Origin: Hemileia vastatrix
Lineage: Eukaryota > Basidiomycota > Pucciniomycetes > Pucciniales > Zaghouaniaceae
Length of the DNA stretch: 64,000 nt
Direction: 5' to 3'
Assembly: GCA_030280995.1 (NCBI GenBank)
Contig: JASXTE010000003.1
Span: 49,712,474 to 49,776,473, forward strand
Numbering within the stretch: position 1 is the first letter of the stretch; the number at the start of each line of letters is the position of its first letter. Below are positions 32,800 through 44,315 of the stretch, piece after piece. A model generated the notes under the pieces. The model had not been told where the DNA came from. It was given only the letters and a program-made list of their open reading frames with translations, and ran no database searches. The translations under genes were made by a program, and so were the position numbers.

Positions 32800-33469
32800 C
32801 ATTTTCAATATTTTGACCAGGCATGTTTACATTCTTTTTTACTTATTTCTTCTACTTTTTAATCTTTTTTCTTGTTATGTGCCAGTTTCATAATGCCTCC
32901 CAGACATTCCAAATCTCAAAAGGTAACTCAAAAATCTGCTTTGTCACAAAAGTCTCCTCGTAAAGCAAGGATTACATATAAAAATAATCAGTGGCTTTTT
33001 CTATTACTTACAACTGTTTTTACAGAATTGAAAACTATGTTTCAGCTAATATTTTATGGAAGTGAACTCTGTTCTTCGCCCGAAGAACAGAGTTCATCCT
33101 CCTATTTTCACATTCTGTTTGCACCAATCTCCAACATTTTCAATATTTTGACCAGGCATGTTTACATTCTTTTTTACTTATTTCTTCTACTTTTTAATCT
33201 TTTTTCTTGTTATGTGCCAGTTTCATAATGCCTCCCAGACATTCCAAATCTCAAAAGGTAACTCAAAAATCTGCTTCGTCACAAAAGTCTCCTCGTAAAG
33301 CAAGGATTACATATAAAAAAAATCAGTGACTTTTTCTATTACTTACAACTGTTTTTACAGAATTGAAAACTATGTTTCAGCTAATATTTTATGGAAGTTA
33401 ACTCTGTTCTTCGCCCGAAGAACAGAGTTCATCCTCCTATTTTCACACTCTGTTTGCACCAATCTCCAT
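32800..33469. repeat. 335-bp tandem duplication in H1 with perfect hairpins
   Basis: The block from CATTTTCAATATTTTGACC to CACCAATCTCC occurs twice at a 335-bp offset. Each copy includes the Myb gene start (MPPRHSKSQK) and a near-perfect hairpin: AACTCTGTTCTTCG, a CC loop, and the exact complement, at 33064-33095 and about 33400-33429. The same hairpin occurs once in H2 at 49225-49256 with a GG loop. Confidence 0.85.
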
Positions 33470-33844
33470 CCCTTTCAATTCTATCAACACATGCTTGTCT
33501 TCCCTCCCCATGCCTTTCGCTATTCTCCCAGCTCCATTGTATGCCATCCTCTTTTGATCCCCATTTCACCCCTCTCAACCTCTCCCAGACCCTTTTCTTC
33601 ATTTAAAATGCCTCAGAACCCTTAATCGTCCCTTCCAACTCTTTCCCAACCTTTGAGTGACTGAAAAAATATGCGTTTGCTGAAAATATGCGATTTCATG
33701 TTGAGTTGATGAAAGAAAACACAGAGAGAAAAAAAAATAAGACTTTAACAGCAAATTCAAAAACCAAAAAAATATGCAAAAAAATTTACCATTCTCAGTT
33801 AATAATACATGCAAATTGATAATTTGAAGAGAAAGAGAAAAAAA

Positions 33845-35104
33845 TTAAAATTGCGTTGAAAAATGTTGGAGTGTTATTGGAAGGATTTTCGCCCTTATAC
33901 TAGTTGATTGAGAAATAGAAGTGTTGGATATAGTCGGAGGTGAATCAACTTGTTCATCATCATACAGCTCTAACCATTGATCTTTGAGGTCAGCAAGTAG
34001 GTTATGAAGTATAGTGCAACACAGAATCCAGTTGATCACCGCCTCCATTTCAGATTTATTTCTAAGAGGACTTCTTAATTCCCTTAAACTAGAAAAACGG
34101 CCTTTCAAGATTCCAATAGAATGTTCAATACGGACTCTTGACTTTGCCAAATGATTGTTGAATTTGGCATTTTGACTGTCTTCTGAAGCTGCTCCCCGAA
34201 AAGCAGGAAGTACATACTTTCCATTCACATAAGCAGAATCTGCAAGAAGATACTGATTTTCATCAAAGAATTTTTCAGGTTCATTTGAAATATGCATTCT
34301 TTGGAAGACGTAGGAGTCATGACATGAGCCAGGATAGCCAGCGAAGAATGATATAAATTTTTTGTTTACGTCACATATAATCTGAACGTTAATTGAATAT
34401 CTATAAAGAAGATATATTTGTTTGTGTTAGTTTCAAGGAGGATGAAAGGAGTTAAAAATAATCTACCTCTTTTTACGGTCAAAGTAATTGTTTCCACCTT
34501 GAGCAGGTTTCTGGCTCAAAGGAATAGTAGTACCATCAACAAAACCAATACATCCTGGAAAGCCCTCTGCTTGCATAACCTGAGATGATTCAAGTCGCTC
34601 TTCTTTTGTTGGCCAGGTGAGAAGTTGAGATTCCAAGGAGTTGATGGCAGTGATACATTGTTTGGTACAAGTGTTAACTGAACCATACCCTAAATCAAAG
34701 ACATTTTCTAAACGTTTCAAAGCAGCTCCATTACCATTTGAACCCAAACGACATAGTGTGATGGCCAATTGAATTGAAGGATGTCGTTGTTCTTTTTGAG
34801 AATTATTGTGAAATATGGGATGATCCTGAATAAGCTCAAGCAATTTAAGGAAACATTCCTGAGAAGTCCTGAACAGCTGTCTAAAACTGGGTGTAGATAG
34901 GTTAAGAAGTGTTTGGATGGTGTACTTGGGGGTATGAAGTACTTGAGGCTTTCTGGGAAGAAGGTAACGTTTCCTGGCCATTTTTGATAAAATGACAAAA
35001 TCTTCTTCTAGATCAGAATCGGAATCAGAGTCCAAGAGCAGTTCAAGCGCCATGAAAGTCATTGCTTTATGTAATTTATCACGATTTGAAAGTGAGGAAG
35101 GCAT
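33845..35104 (-). CDS. PIF/Harbinger transposase (DDE), H1
   Basis: Two exons, complement 35104-34467 and 34400-33845, joined across a 66-bp GT-AG intron, give 397 residues in frame. The N-terminus is acidic (SDSDSDLEEDF). A helix-turn-helix-type region lies near residues 105-155 (ITLCRLGSNGNGAALKRLE, LGYGSVN). The DDE nuclease domain has GFVDGTTIPLSQKPA (Asp190), SINVQIICD, GYPGSCHDSYVFQR (Asp241), NQYLLADSAY (Asp267) and RVRIEHSIGILKGRF (Glu305), the pattern of the DDE_Tnp_4/HARBI1 family, which cuts and pastes the element. No stops or frameshifts were seen. It is transcribed toward the element interior, opposite to the Myb-like gene. It is the only Harbinger transposase in the window that looks functional. 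Confidence 0.92.
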
Positions 35105-35551
35105 GACTCTTATATGATATGATATGAAGATGTAAGTGATGTACGATGTTTTGAGTTATGAAGTGTTATTCTGCGGAGTGCTGCGTATGAATGGGATGAT
35201 GCTGACAAATCAGTGAAATGGGACTTGATGGTGAAATCAGCACTTTTGGTTGAGAAAGTGCGGATTTGAGTGAAATAAGTGACTTATTTCATTTTGAAAT
35301 CCACCAGTATTGGGGCTAGTGTGTTTTGGAAATCCGCACTTATTTAAGTGCGGATTTGGTCAAATTTAAGTGCGGATTTGTAAGTGCGGATTTGCCAGAA
35401 CTGACACCCCCTAGTAATATATATATATAATAAAATAATATATATTATTATTTTAACCTTATTTTTAAGATATAAGCTTAATTTACTTAAGGTTATCTTA
35501 TTTTAAGCATAAGAAATACTCAGTCCAAAGGATATTTAGGCTGACAAATAC

Positions 35552-38500
35552 TGTCAGCAAATCACTGACCAAAAGAAAAGGAAAACTGCCAGTTCAAAAT
35601 TCATAGAAACCCCGCTTAAACAAAATCAGCTGCAAAGAACTAGATGATCTCACTACTGCTTTGAAAGAAATGGATTTTGGTACTGATAGCTGGACTGAAG
35701 AGCAAGACAGTAAAGATTTTCAAGGTGTTTTTGACTCTGGTGCCGCACATCATGTCTTCTCGATGTATGTCTTCTCTCTGACTTCAAAATTTTGGATACT
35801 CCTATTCCAGTCAAAACTGCCACTGACTCTGGTACTGCTTTCATTAATGGTCACGGAAACATGCTCATTAAAGGATGTGATGGAGAAATAATTACAATAA
35901 ATGGTGTTTTCTATTGTGATAGAGCAAAATCCACTCTTATTTCTCCTTTTGATCTTTTAGATAATGGCATTTCTCTTTCTTTTAATCAAAATCATGATTA
36001 TGTTATTTCAAAAAACAAAAAAATATTATTTCTAGCTCTTAAATCTTCTTCTGGTCAAAAATTGACGGTTGGTCTAGTTTATCCTTGTTCTCTAGAGACC
36101 AATGTTTTTGAAATGAATTATTTTAACTATTTATTTTCTGCTACCCTTCCTGCCCCTTTTGTTCCCTCACCCCCTTCAAAAATTCCTTATCCAACAGTGG
36201 TTCCTGACTCGATCATGGATTGGCATTGTTGTCTTTGACACACAAGCACCAGGGTTTTGATAAGACTTGCCAAAAAGGGTCTTTGCGAGAATGCGCCATC
36301 TTACGTCCCTTTGTGCAGATTACACTGTGATATTTGTGCTGTGTCAAAAAGCAAAAAAAAAACATGTTCAAGGCATCCAAGAGCATCCATGAGCTCATGG
36401 ATTTAGTGGTTTCTGATTTGGTAGGGCCCATGGTTGATATCACTGATAAAGGTGAAGTCTATGTAGCGACTTTCAGAGAGTCCTTCTCAACTTATGGGGA
36501 AGTTTTTGTTCTTAAAAAGAAATTGGATGTTTTTGATGCCTTTATTAAATTCAAAACTTGCTTATAAAACATCACTAATCAACGTCAAAAAATCCTCAGA
36601 ACTGACAATGGAAAAGAATACATGAACAAGAAATTCTCTGAATACCTTTCTCAATACGGTATCCTCCATGAACACTCTATGCCTTATCACCATGAACAGA
36701 ATGGAATGGCTGAAAGATTCAATGAAACCATTGGTTAAATTTCCAGAACAATCCTTCTTGTATCAAATCTTCCTCCCACGTTCTGGACTTTTGCTTATTG
36801 TTGGGCTCCTTTCATTCACAATAAATTACCCAATGTGAGAGTTACTGACAGTACCCCATACCAAATCATTTTCAACAAAAGAGCAGACTTATCTCTGTCA
36901 AAATTTTTGGTCAATGGGCATATGTGCACATTCCATCTGAGAAAAGAACAAGATTGGAGGTCCAGGCTATGCGTTTCAGGGTTGTGGGTTTTATTGATGG
37001 CGGTAAAGGTTGGATTTTTTGGCATCCTGAATCTAATTCTTTTGTTCAATCAGCAATATCGAATTTCATCCCTGAAGGAGACAAGGACAATGTCAAACCA
37101 CTTACAGTTTCCCATCCGGCCACACCTAATTCAAAAGGTGACCTAGCATTTTTTTTGAATCAACTGAAATTTGGTAATTTTACAGCAGAAGAAACTATTG
37201 CTGCCCAAGATGTTATGGTTGATTTCATTAACAATAATGCTTATGAACTTTCTAACCATCTCCCTCAAACTTTCAAGCAAGCAATGAGGTGTCCAGATGC
37301 AGTTCAATGGAAGTAAGCTTGTATTCAAGAGTTAGACAACATGTCTAACATGAAGGTTTGGGATATTGTCCCTCTTCCTCCTGGAAAAACTGTCACAGGT
37401 GCCTGATGAGGTTTTGCTCTAAACAAGGATGAATTTGGAAAGATCATCAAACACAAGGCAAGATATGTAGCTCAGGGTTTCAAACAAATTGAAGGTGTTG
37501 ATTTTAATGACACTTTTGCATCTCTGCGTCTTATTCTCACTCTCACTGCTACCTACAACTGGCCAATCAAAACTTTTGATGTCACTGCAGCTTATCTCCA
37601 TAGTGAACTTGAGGAAGAAATTTACGTCGAACAGCCTGAAGGTTTTGAGTCTGTTAATCCAACTCATGTCTGCAAACTTAGAAAAACTCTTTATGGTACT
37701 AAGAAAGCAGCCAGGTGTTGGTGGAAACATCTCAGCAAAATTCTCGAAAATTTAGGTTACAGGTCGAGCAATCAGGATGCAAGTGTATATTTGCTGGCAA
37801 AAGAAGGCTCAAAGGGAATGTTGTGGATTCATGTAGATGATTGGGTGGTTGTAGGTAGTAGTGATACGGTTTTGAGGGAGTTGGAAATGGATATGGGGAG
37901 TAGTTTTAAGGTAAAATGGTCTGATGGTATCTCTTCCATTGTTGGTCTAGCAGTTTCACGTTGTTCCAAGGGTTTCACTATCCACAAAACAGCTCTTATC
38001 AACAGAATTCTTAATGAACACAATCCAGCTGGTCTTAACTCTTTTTACCCTTTACCAATGGGTCTTTCTTTGGTGTATTTAAAAGATAAAACTCATCCTC
38101 CGCTGGAACCTCTCAAATTTCTGTCTATTATTGGTTCTTTATCATATCTTGTAGCTGGATAAAGGCCTGATTTGGCCTATCCTGTCAACTTCCTGGCATG
38201 TTATGCATCAAGACCAGGTAAAGCTGAATGGGATGCACTTAATCATTTTCTGAGATATCTACAATTTACCAAAGACATGAAATTTCATCTTTTTCCAACA
38301 ATCAATCTCAATCCATCTACGGAAGTTTATTGTGATGCTACTTGGGGTGGTGAATTTGCTAAGTCAACAACTGTCTTATCTTATGGCAATCAAAGCGTCA
38401 ATAAAGGGTGGAAACAGCATCACTTCAATCAGAGTTAATGGAAATGTCAAATGCAACACGTCACGCTCTTTGTATGTGTAACCTTTTACGTGAAGTGGAT

Positions 38501-38740
38501 TTGTGCCATGGTCCAACAACTCTGTTTTGAAACAACAAAGGTGCGATTGTAGCAGCTACTGATAAACCCTCTGACAAACGTTGCAGGCATGTTGACAGAG
38601 ATTTATATTTTGTGAATGAACAAGTTAATCAGTGTGAAATTGACATTAAATGGGTATCAACTTAAGATCAAGTGGCAGATTTTTTGATGAAGAATTTGGG
38701 ACCAGTTGTTTGGAAAGAAAAGAGATATTTATTAGGGGTT
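35552..38740 (+). pseudogene. Ty1/copia pol: protease, integrase, RT, RNase H, broken
   Basis: Downstream half of the copia element. The protease core is GVFDSGAAHHVF near 35726. Integrase blocks are SDLVGPMVDITDKG (36411), LRTDNGKEYMN (36598) and EQNGMAERFNETIG (36696). The reverse transcriptase has KARYVAQGFKQIEGVDF (37459), TFDVTAAYLHSELEEEIYV (37572) and WIHVDDW (37825), where the family usually has YVDD. RNase H has VYCDATWGGEFAKS (38327). Domain order PR-IN-RT-RH is the copia signature. At least six stops or frame changes (for example TAA at about 36565, 36737 and 38160) make it non-functional. Confidence 0.9.
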
Positions 38741-38844
38741 TTCTAGTTTTCTAGTTTCTATGTTTCTCCTTATTTTCTTTTCTTTTAATTACTTTCATAT
38801 TTCTCTACTTGTTTTTGGAAAGGGATGGTTATAGCAAAATCACT

Positions 38845-38856
38845 AAAATGGGGGGG
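38845..38856 (+). promoter_or_regulatory. Polypurine tract of the copia element
   Basis: AAAATGGGGGG directly precedes the 3' LTR, the usual position of the plus-strand primer. Confidence 0.6.
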
Positions 38857-39033
38857 TGTTATGTGTAGTACAATAGCTTAGTGATTATTAAGTACATAAA
38901 GTGTATAAAGTCTGTGGTGCAGCTGACATGTCTAACTCCGGTTCACTCCGGAAAAAGCGCTGACACCGCTACCATAGATGAGTAATGAAGAACTCTAGTT
39001 CACTCCGGACAAAGCGCTGACACTGCTACCATA
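38857..39033 (+). repeat. 3' LTR of the Ty1/copia element, 177 bp
   Basis: Matches the 5' LTR in length and sequence, ends GCTACCATA and is followed by the duplication GCAGC (39034-39038). The inverted copy of the target at 39385-39450 shows the uninterrupted ...CTTATGCAGCCTTGAC... sequence, confirming the site. Confidence 0.85.
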
Positions 39034-39560
39034 GCAGCCTTGACTCCCAACATAAGTGCCAAGGCTTAATCTTTGTTTCATTTCAATACCATTGCATTTA
39101 AAAAAATATGTGACATCTTTAAGGGGTGTTGATAAGGTGAGTTGTTGCATAGATCTCACAAGGACATTTTCACTTCCTTGGTGTTTTTTTTCAAGTTTTG
39201 TAATGTATGTAGCAGCCCACAGCTTCCTTACCAGCTTTTTTAAGTACCATGAACATGCTGCAACTTGATCAATCACATATAATTAAAGATTTAATTGGGT
39301 CAGGTTTTGTGTTGTCCATAACAGGAGAAAGGGTCAACTTTCTGGTGAAAAGTGAGCAGTGTGAAATGTAAAGTGAAAGGTAAGAGTAAGCCTTGGCACT
39401 TATGTTGGGGGTCAAGGCTGCATAAGATGAGAGATAAGAAAAAAAACTTACCTTGGATACCGTGGGAAGAAATCAGCCAGTGTAGCAGACTGAATTTCAG
39501 AATACCCATCCGCATTGTCAGCACGACTTGGGGGCAGAATCTCAGGCTGAATTATTTCCA

Positions 39561-40680
39561 TGTCACACCACGTGCAAAAAGCTGACTTATCCACTGCTAC
39601 GTCAGCGCGACGTAGCTTAAAGGTATTTCAAAAGCTGGCCCACTATGTTGGCTAATTTATTCTCACAGTATCCAGGCGTTCCTCCCCCCAAAAAAGTGAG
39701 ATCCAGGTCACCTGATTCAGTGCATTGGATCATCGGATATGCAATCAGTGCCCCAACCAGTCTCCTCTTGCCCCCTTGCCCCACTCTTGTCTTCAATTTC
39801 CTCTCTTCCAATTTTGTTGGTCCTGGCCATAAATGTAAGTTTTTCTATTTCCTTTTCTCTATTCTTAAAATTCTCCCCACTCTTGTTTTCATCCAAACTG
39901 AATATTTTTTTTTGTTTTCTGTTTTTACTTTTTTTTATCTAGCTACCTGGTTTATTCTGTAAGCTTTTCATTTTTTCATTATATCTTTTTCAACCTCAAC
40001 TTTCTTTACTTCAAAACTGACTGTTGCAATTTTTTTTCATCTAGCTCTTCCCTATTTGCTTCTATCATAAAATATTATTTTTTATTTTTTATTTTTATAT
40101 TTTTTTGTTATTTTAGCTACTTAGTCATTTTATTTAGCAAACAGTGCATAAACACATCTTTGACTATAAAAGAAATTTAATTTAATTTGAAATAATTTTT
40201 ATAAAAACTTTTACTAAAACTTGAGAAAAAACAAGGGTGAGGTGTTAAAGGCTCTACCTTTTTGGATGCTTCTGAGATCACCTATCTATTTTTGCTTCAT
40301 TTGGCCAATTTCACTTTAAGCAGATACCAGAGCAATAGCACTGACTTAAAGTATGATGAAAAAAGATAATGACTAGCCTAATGCTAACCTTTAGGCAATG
40401 AAATAGTGATAGTAATCTAACACTAACCTAAACAGCAGGAGAACGCAAGGGTAGTCTTACAAAATCACAGTGGAGGGCAGCCACAAGCAAAAGATATTGC
40501 ATATCCAATGACCCAATGTACTGTGTCAGGTGACCAGGATCTCACTTTTTTGGGGGGAGGAATGCCTAGATACTGTGAGAAAAAATTAGCCTACATAGTG
40601 GGCTAGCTTTTGAAATACCTTTAAGCTATGTCGCACTGATGTACTGGTGGATACGCTGGCTGTTTGCACATGGTGTCATT
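39561..40680. mobile_element. TIR element of about 1.1 kb, non-coding
   Basis: The left arm 39561-39760 and right arm 40480-40680 are inverted repeats of roughly 200 bp. The outer ends read TGTCACACCACGTGCAAA and, on the opposite strand, TGACACCATGTGCAAA; inner blocks include GCTTAAAGGTATTTCAAAAG. The interior (39760-40480) is T-rich on plus and holds no recognised gene. It abuts the outer TIR element on the left. The target duplication was not resolved. Confidence 0.65.
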
Positions 40681-40725
40681 TAATAAATACTAGCACTCAA
40701 CTCATACAAACACATCCCCAATAAC

Positions 40726-41640
40726 ATGGCACAACAATTCATGCACATTATAGATGAACTACAATCTAATGAAGAAATAGAAATCATATTTAGAGAGCTT
40801 TTAGAGTCAACAAATTCAAGTAATAAAGCTCACAATAAAAATATTTATTAATTGAAATCACATTGATGGACATCACCAGCTTATGAAAGACTACTTTAAT
40901 ACTAATAGTTATACAACTAAAACATGTTTCACCTCCGTTTTTGCATTGGTAAAACTCAATTTCTTAAAATTTCCAATGATCTACAGCTACATGATGTGTA
41001 TTGCACACATAGGACTGTAAGTCAAAAAATTGTCTTGAATGTATTCTTTAACTCAATTTTGTATATGACAGGATTGTTGTGTAAAATTTGGTTTATTGCC
41101 TGAGTAAAAAATCACTTCTGTTCTGTGTTAACTTGCCTACGGAATCACTGCAGATGGAACAGATGAGTGTGTCCAAATTGGAAAAAGTACCACCCTAGAA
41201 TTTCTAAAAAACTTCATCAAGGACATAATCACATTGTATAAGCCTGAATACTTATGTGAACCCAATACAAGCAAGAAGAAATAAATTCTGAAGGAGTATG
41301 AAGATTGTGGTTTTCCTGGGTGCCTGGGGGCAATAGACAGTATGCACTGGGAGTGGGAAGATTGTACTAGTGCATGGGAAGGTCAGTTCCAGGGAAACAA
41401 ATGCATCTCTATAATAATTTTAGAAGCAGTTGCATCACAAAACTTGCATTTTTAGCACTTCTTATTTGGTAGTCCTGGAGCTCTTAAAAATATTAACATA
41501 CTTCACCAAAGTCCCTTATTTGACAAATTGGTCACAGGAACTCAAGATGAGGTGGATTATAAAATAGAAAAACAGAAATATATTGGACAATACTATCTAT
41601 ATTATGGTATCTATCCACCTTGGTGTCACTGGATGGCCTA
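40726..41640 (+). pseudogene. HARBI1-type transposase of a second Harbinger lineage, broken
   Basis: Starting from ATGGCACAACAATTC at 40726, the translation in mixed frames shows a diagnostic series: LAYGITADGTDECVQIGKST (about 41135), EYEDCGFPGCLGAIDSMHW (about 41300), IIILEAVASQNLHF (about 41415), GSPGALKNINILHQSPLF (about 41470) and a YYL-GIYPPW end. This is the classic HARBI1-like arrangement with the first catalytic Asp in AIDSMHW; the second reads KNIN where HND or NDIN is usual. It differs clearly from the H1/H2/H4 transposase. Stops (for example in the 41284 and 41453 areas) and frame changes make it a relic; its termini were not identified. Confidence 0.8.
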
Positions 41641-41647
41641 TGCTGTT

Positions 41648-41754
41648 AAGATTTGGTTTAGAGGTGGGGAGGAGGGGTGCTGCACGCGCTATGCATTGTA
41701 AAGATTTGGTTTAGAGGTGGGGAGGAGGGGTGCTGCACGCGCTATGCATTGTAA
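41648..41754. repeat. 53-bp perfect tandem duplication
   Basis: The block AGATTTGGTTTAGAGGTGGG...GCATTGTAA appears twice back to back with no difference seen, so it is recent or maintained. Confidence 0.85.
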
Positions 41755-42127
41755 AGAGGTGGAAGGGTGGATATTGAATAAGGGGGTTATATGGGGCAAT
41801 TTCTGTGAAGTGCTCCCCAGTGGAAAACTTATCTAGTAATCCAGTTATTCTCTAGTTGTACTTCCGCTTGGCATAGTCAGTCCCATCTTCTCTCACTGTT
41901 GGCAGTCCCAACATAGTCAGTCTTAGTTAGTCTCACTGCTGCATCCAGAATAGTCAGTCCAATCTTCTCTCACTGTTGACAGTCCCAACATAGTCAGTCT
42001 TAGTTAGTCTCACTTCTGCATCCTGAATAGTCAGTCTTGTTTTAGGCTAGTGTTAGCACTAGTGGTAGTCTTCAATCTTAGTTCTTTACATTTTTTCCAA
42101 TCTAAGTTGGCACATTACTGAAGAACA
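41755..42127. other. Leader-like spacer with ~85-bp direct repeats
   Basis: No gene. About 41890-42050 holds two copies of a block with TCTTCTCTCACTGTTG-CAGTCCCAACATAGTCAGTC and TTAGTTAGTCTCACT-CTGCATCC. Its position upstream of a gag remnant suggests retrotransposon LTR or leader sequence, but no LTR partner was found. Confidence 0.45.
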
Positions 42128-42650
42128 ATGAACCCCTCAAGTCAACCTGATGCATCAATCATTGCTGCAATGCAAGAGAATATGGCACAATTACAAGAGC
42201 AAAACTCCAGACTCATGGAACATCTAGCAGAGGAAAGGCCCTCATACTGCGGCCCCACAGAAGCAGAACTGGACACTGATGAAGCTGAGGCACAGGCATG
42301 GCCCAAAAAACCAGCACTTCTTGTTAAAGGCCCAAAGATTGCTGTCCCAGAAATCTTTGATGGAAAGTGAGGTCCCCAAGAGGATCGGTATGCATATCAG
42401 GTAAATCTTTATGTCCTTCTCAATTGCAATAAGTTCCCAGATGAGAAATCAAAAATTGGATTCACACTCTTGTACCTCACAGACAAGGTGGTGTTCTTGG
42501 CAATGCCATACACATAGGAACTCCTTGGAAATGGTGAATTGGAAACAGATTTAGGTTGTGGTACACATCTCACAGTAACACAGAAAAGTTTCCAGGAGTG
42601 CAGCAAAAGGCTCAATTCTCAAAGGTGCAACAAAGGTGTTTTCAGGTAGG
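42128..42650 (+). pseudogene. Ty3-type gag N-terminal fragment
   Basis: ATG at 42128 opens 80 codons (MNPSSQPDASIIAAMQENMA) with a coiled-coil start and ends at a TGA after AVPEIFDGK. In the frames that follow, FPDEKSKIGFTLLYLTDKV continues the pattern of retrotransposon gag proteins (FDG...Y...F-D--KI-F-L-YL---A). It runs directly into LTR B2 at 42557, so the element is truncated. Confidence 0.7.
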
Positions 42651-43540
42651 ATGGTTACTGAAGTGCAACTAAGGGATATTCAAAGCGCAGGGAAATTTAG
42701 ACTCTCTGTGAACACTTTTTTTGGGGCAGAAAGGATACACAAGTGGTGGCAAATAAAGAATAGAAGAAAATGTGGACATGGAATATAGGATTAAAGGGTA
42801 TGGTATGTACTTGCGTAGACTATGGTTAGCTCCAGACATATACTATGGAGTTAAGGACCAGAAATGAGCAATGGCATGAAAAATCACGCCTTAAATAAGG
42901 ATAATGCTTTTTGGGAAAAGCAGGGTTCACCCAGTGGGATGAAAAACAGGTCAAGGAAAGAAGGTAGCACTCAAAAAAAGGATAATAGGTAAGATACGGA
43001 ATAGGGAAGTCAATCGCTTAGTGCGGCTGGTTTCATTAATATCAGGGACTCATGTAGAAAGCTTGAGTTATAAAATAGGTATCAAGGTGGTACAATACCT
43101 ATTACTTAAATTAGGAATCTTGGGAAGAGAAGGGTATGCACAGTAGAATAGAGTTTCATGCACTATTAGAACCAAGACTTACAAATGGTTGTAAATAGAC
43201 TAATGAGATACTTAGATACTGTTTGATATACTTGTATTAGCGCTGAACATGTGAAAGAGAAACCAAAGGGAAAGTAAACATAGGAAAGGGGAGCTGATCA
43301 TGTAGATGTATATAAAAACTCACTTGTAAATAGATTAGGGAGTAGCAAGTAGTAAGAGAGAAAATAATAGTGGTAGATATTTTAAGATAAAACGTGAAAT
43401 AGATATATTTTATTTTTTGCACAAATTAGGGGGTACCAAAGTTAGAAATTTGAAATTATTTAAAAGGTATTTCACAACACAAAAAGAAATTCACAAACTT
43501 GAAATTAATTCTCAGTAAAAAGGTTTTTTTGGGGCACAAT

Positions 43541-43801
43541 CACTACACAATATAGGGGGTGGACTTGCTAGCAAGTCCTCAACCTGAACTCAGATGGAAC
43601 TCAGATGGAACTCAGACTGAACTCATACTGAACCCATACTGAACTCTACTTGAACACCCACCTAAAACTGTTCTTCTGAGTGGTGTTCATTCCTGATTGT
43701 ATGGCTCCTTTATCAATAGCTCAATGTGTGTTCAATCTATGGTGAGTTTGGGTCCAAGGTTGCGGACTTGCTAGCAAGTCCGCCCCCCATATTGTGTGGT
43801 G
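43541..43801. mobile_element. CACTA-type MITE, 261 bp, inverse orientation to 12907
   Basis: Termini CACTACACAATATAGGGGG and ...CCCCCCATATTGTGTGGTG, the palindrome GGACTTGCTAGCAAGTCC inside each end, and the 3-bp duplication AAT (43538-43540 and 43802-43804). It has the same length as the copy at 12907 and nearly identical sequence when reverse complemented. Confidence 0.9.
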
Positions 43802-44076
43802 AATATGGCATATTTTAAAAAATAATTATGGCTGATTTGGTGGAAACATAAGGTATTTTGAAATGGAAGATTTTTAACTTTGCTACCCCCTATTTGGCGT
43901 GCATACCAGAAGTAGCACTGTAGAGCTATTTCATCGCTACATTAATGATTATATTTAATAGAGCTCTTCAAGAGGGAGTGACTGAGAATAGATCTAGCCA
44001 AAAGTTTTATTGCTTATTTTAAAATATATTTCTCCTTTTCTTTTAAAAAGATCTCTGAAAATTTATTCTACTTTCT

Positions 44077-44315
44077 TACCACACAATATTGGGGGCCAAC
44101 TTGCTAGCAATTCCGCAAACTTGTACCCAAACTCACTTCAGATTGAACACACATTGAGCTATTGATAAAGGAACCATAAAATCAGGGATGAACACCACTC
44201 AGAAGAACAGTTTTGGGTGGGTTTTCAAGAAGAGTTCAGTATGAGTTCAGACTGAGTTCCATCTGAGTTCAGGTTGAGGACTTTGTAGCAAGTCCACCCC
44301 CTATATTGTGTAGTG
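44077..44315. mobile_element. CACTA-type MITE, 239 bp, decayed
   Basis: Same family; left end TACCACACAATATTGGGGG (first base changed), right end ATATTGTGTAGTG, duplication TCT at 44074-44076 and 44316-44318. The inner palindromes are mutated (CTTGCTAGCAATTCC and CTTTGTAGCAAGTCC). Confidence 0.85.

Larger units (their letters stand above)
32526..35412 (-). mobile_element. PIF/Harbinger element H1, transposase intact, DNA-binding gene deleted
   Basis: Termini AGGGGGTGTCAGTTCTGGCA and the inverse ending CTGACACCCCCT, with subterminal copies of AAGTGCGGATTT at both ends. The flanks are AAT (32523-32525) and AGT (35413-35415), an imperfect 3-bp duplication. Inserted in solo LTR X2; X1 gives the empty site. 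Internally only the first ~20 codons of the Myb-like gene remain, followed by a deletion. A block of 335 bp carrying that stub and a hairpin is tandemly duplicated (about 32800-33134 and 33135-33469). The transposase on minus is uninterrupted. Confidence 0.9.
22324..35546. repeat. Solo LTR X2, split by elements C and H1
   Basis: Termini TGTCAGTATAG at 22324 and GGCTGACA at 35546, flanked by the 5-bp duplication AATAC (22319-22323 and 35547-35551) inside the copia element; joining the flanks restores copia coding sequence. It is the same LTR family as X1 (12412-13852). Removing Ty3 element C with its ATTTA duplication and Harbinger H1 leaves about 1.18 kb, equal to X1 without its MITE. No internal sequence of the parent retrotransposon is present. 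Confidence 0.85.
20356..39558. mobile_element. Outer TIR element split by the copia nest
   Basis: Sequence 20356-20494 (ATAATTCAGCC...CTTATGCAGC) and its continuation 39039-39065 reappear in inverse at about 39385-39558 (including CCCAAGTCGTGCTGACAATG and its complement). Together they form an element of about 0.66 kb with TIRs of about 170 bp, into which the copia element inserted, duplicating GCAGC. The sequence between the TIRs on the right (39066-39384) encodes nothing recognisable. Its own target duplication is unclear because another TIR element abuts it at 39561. Confidence 0.6.
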
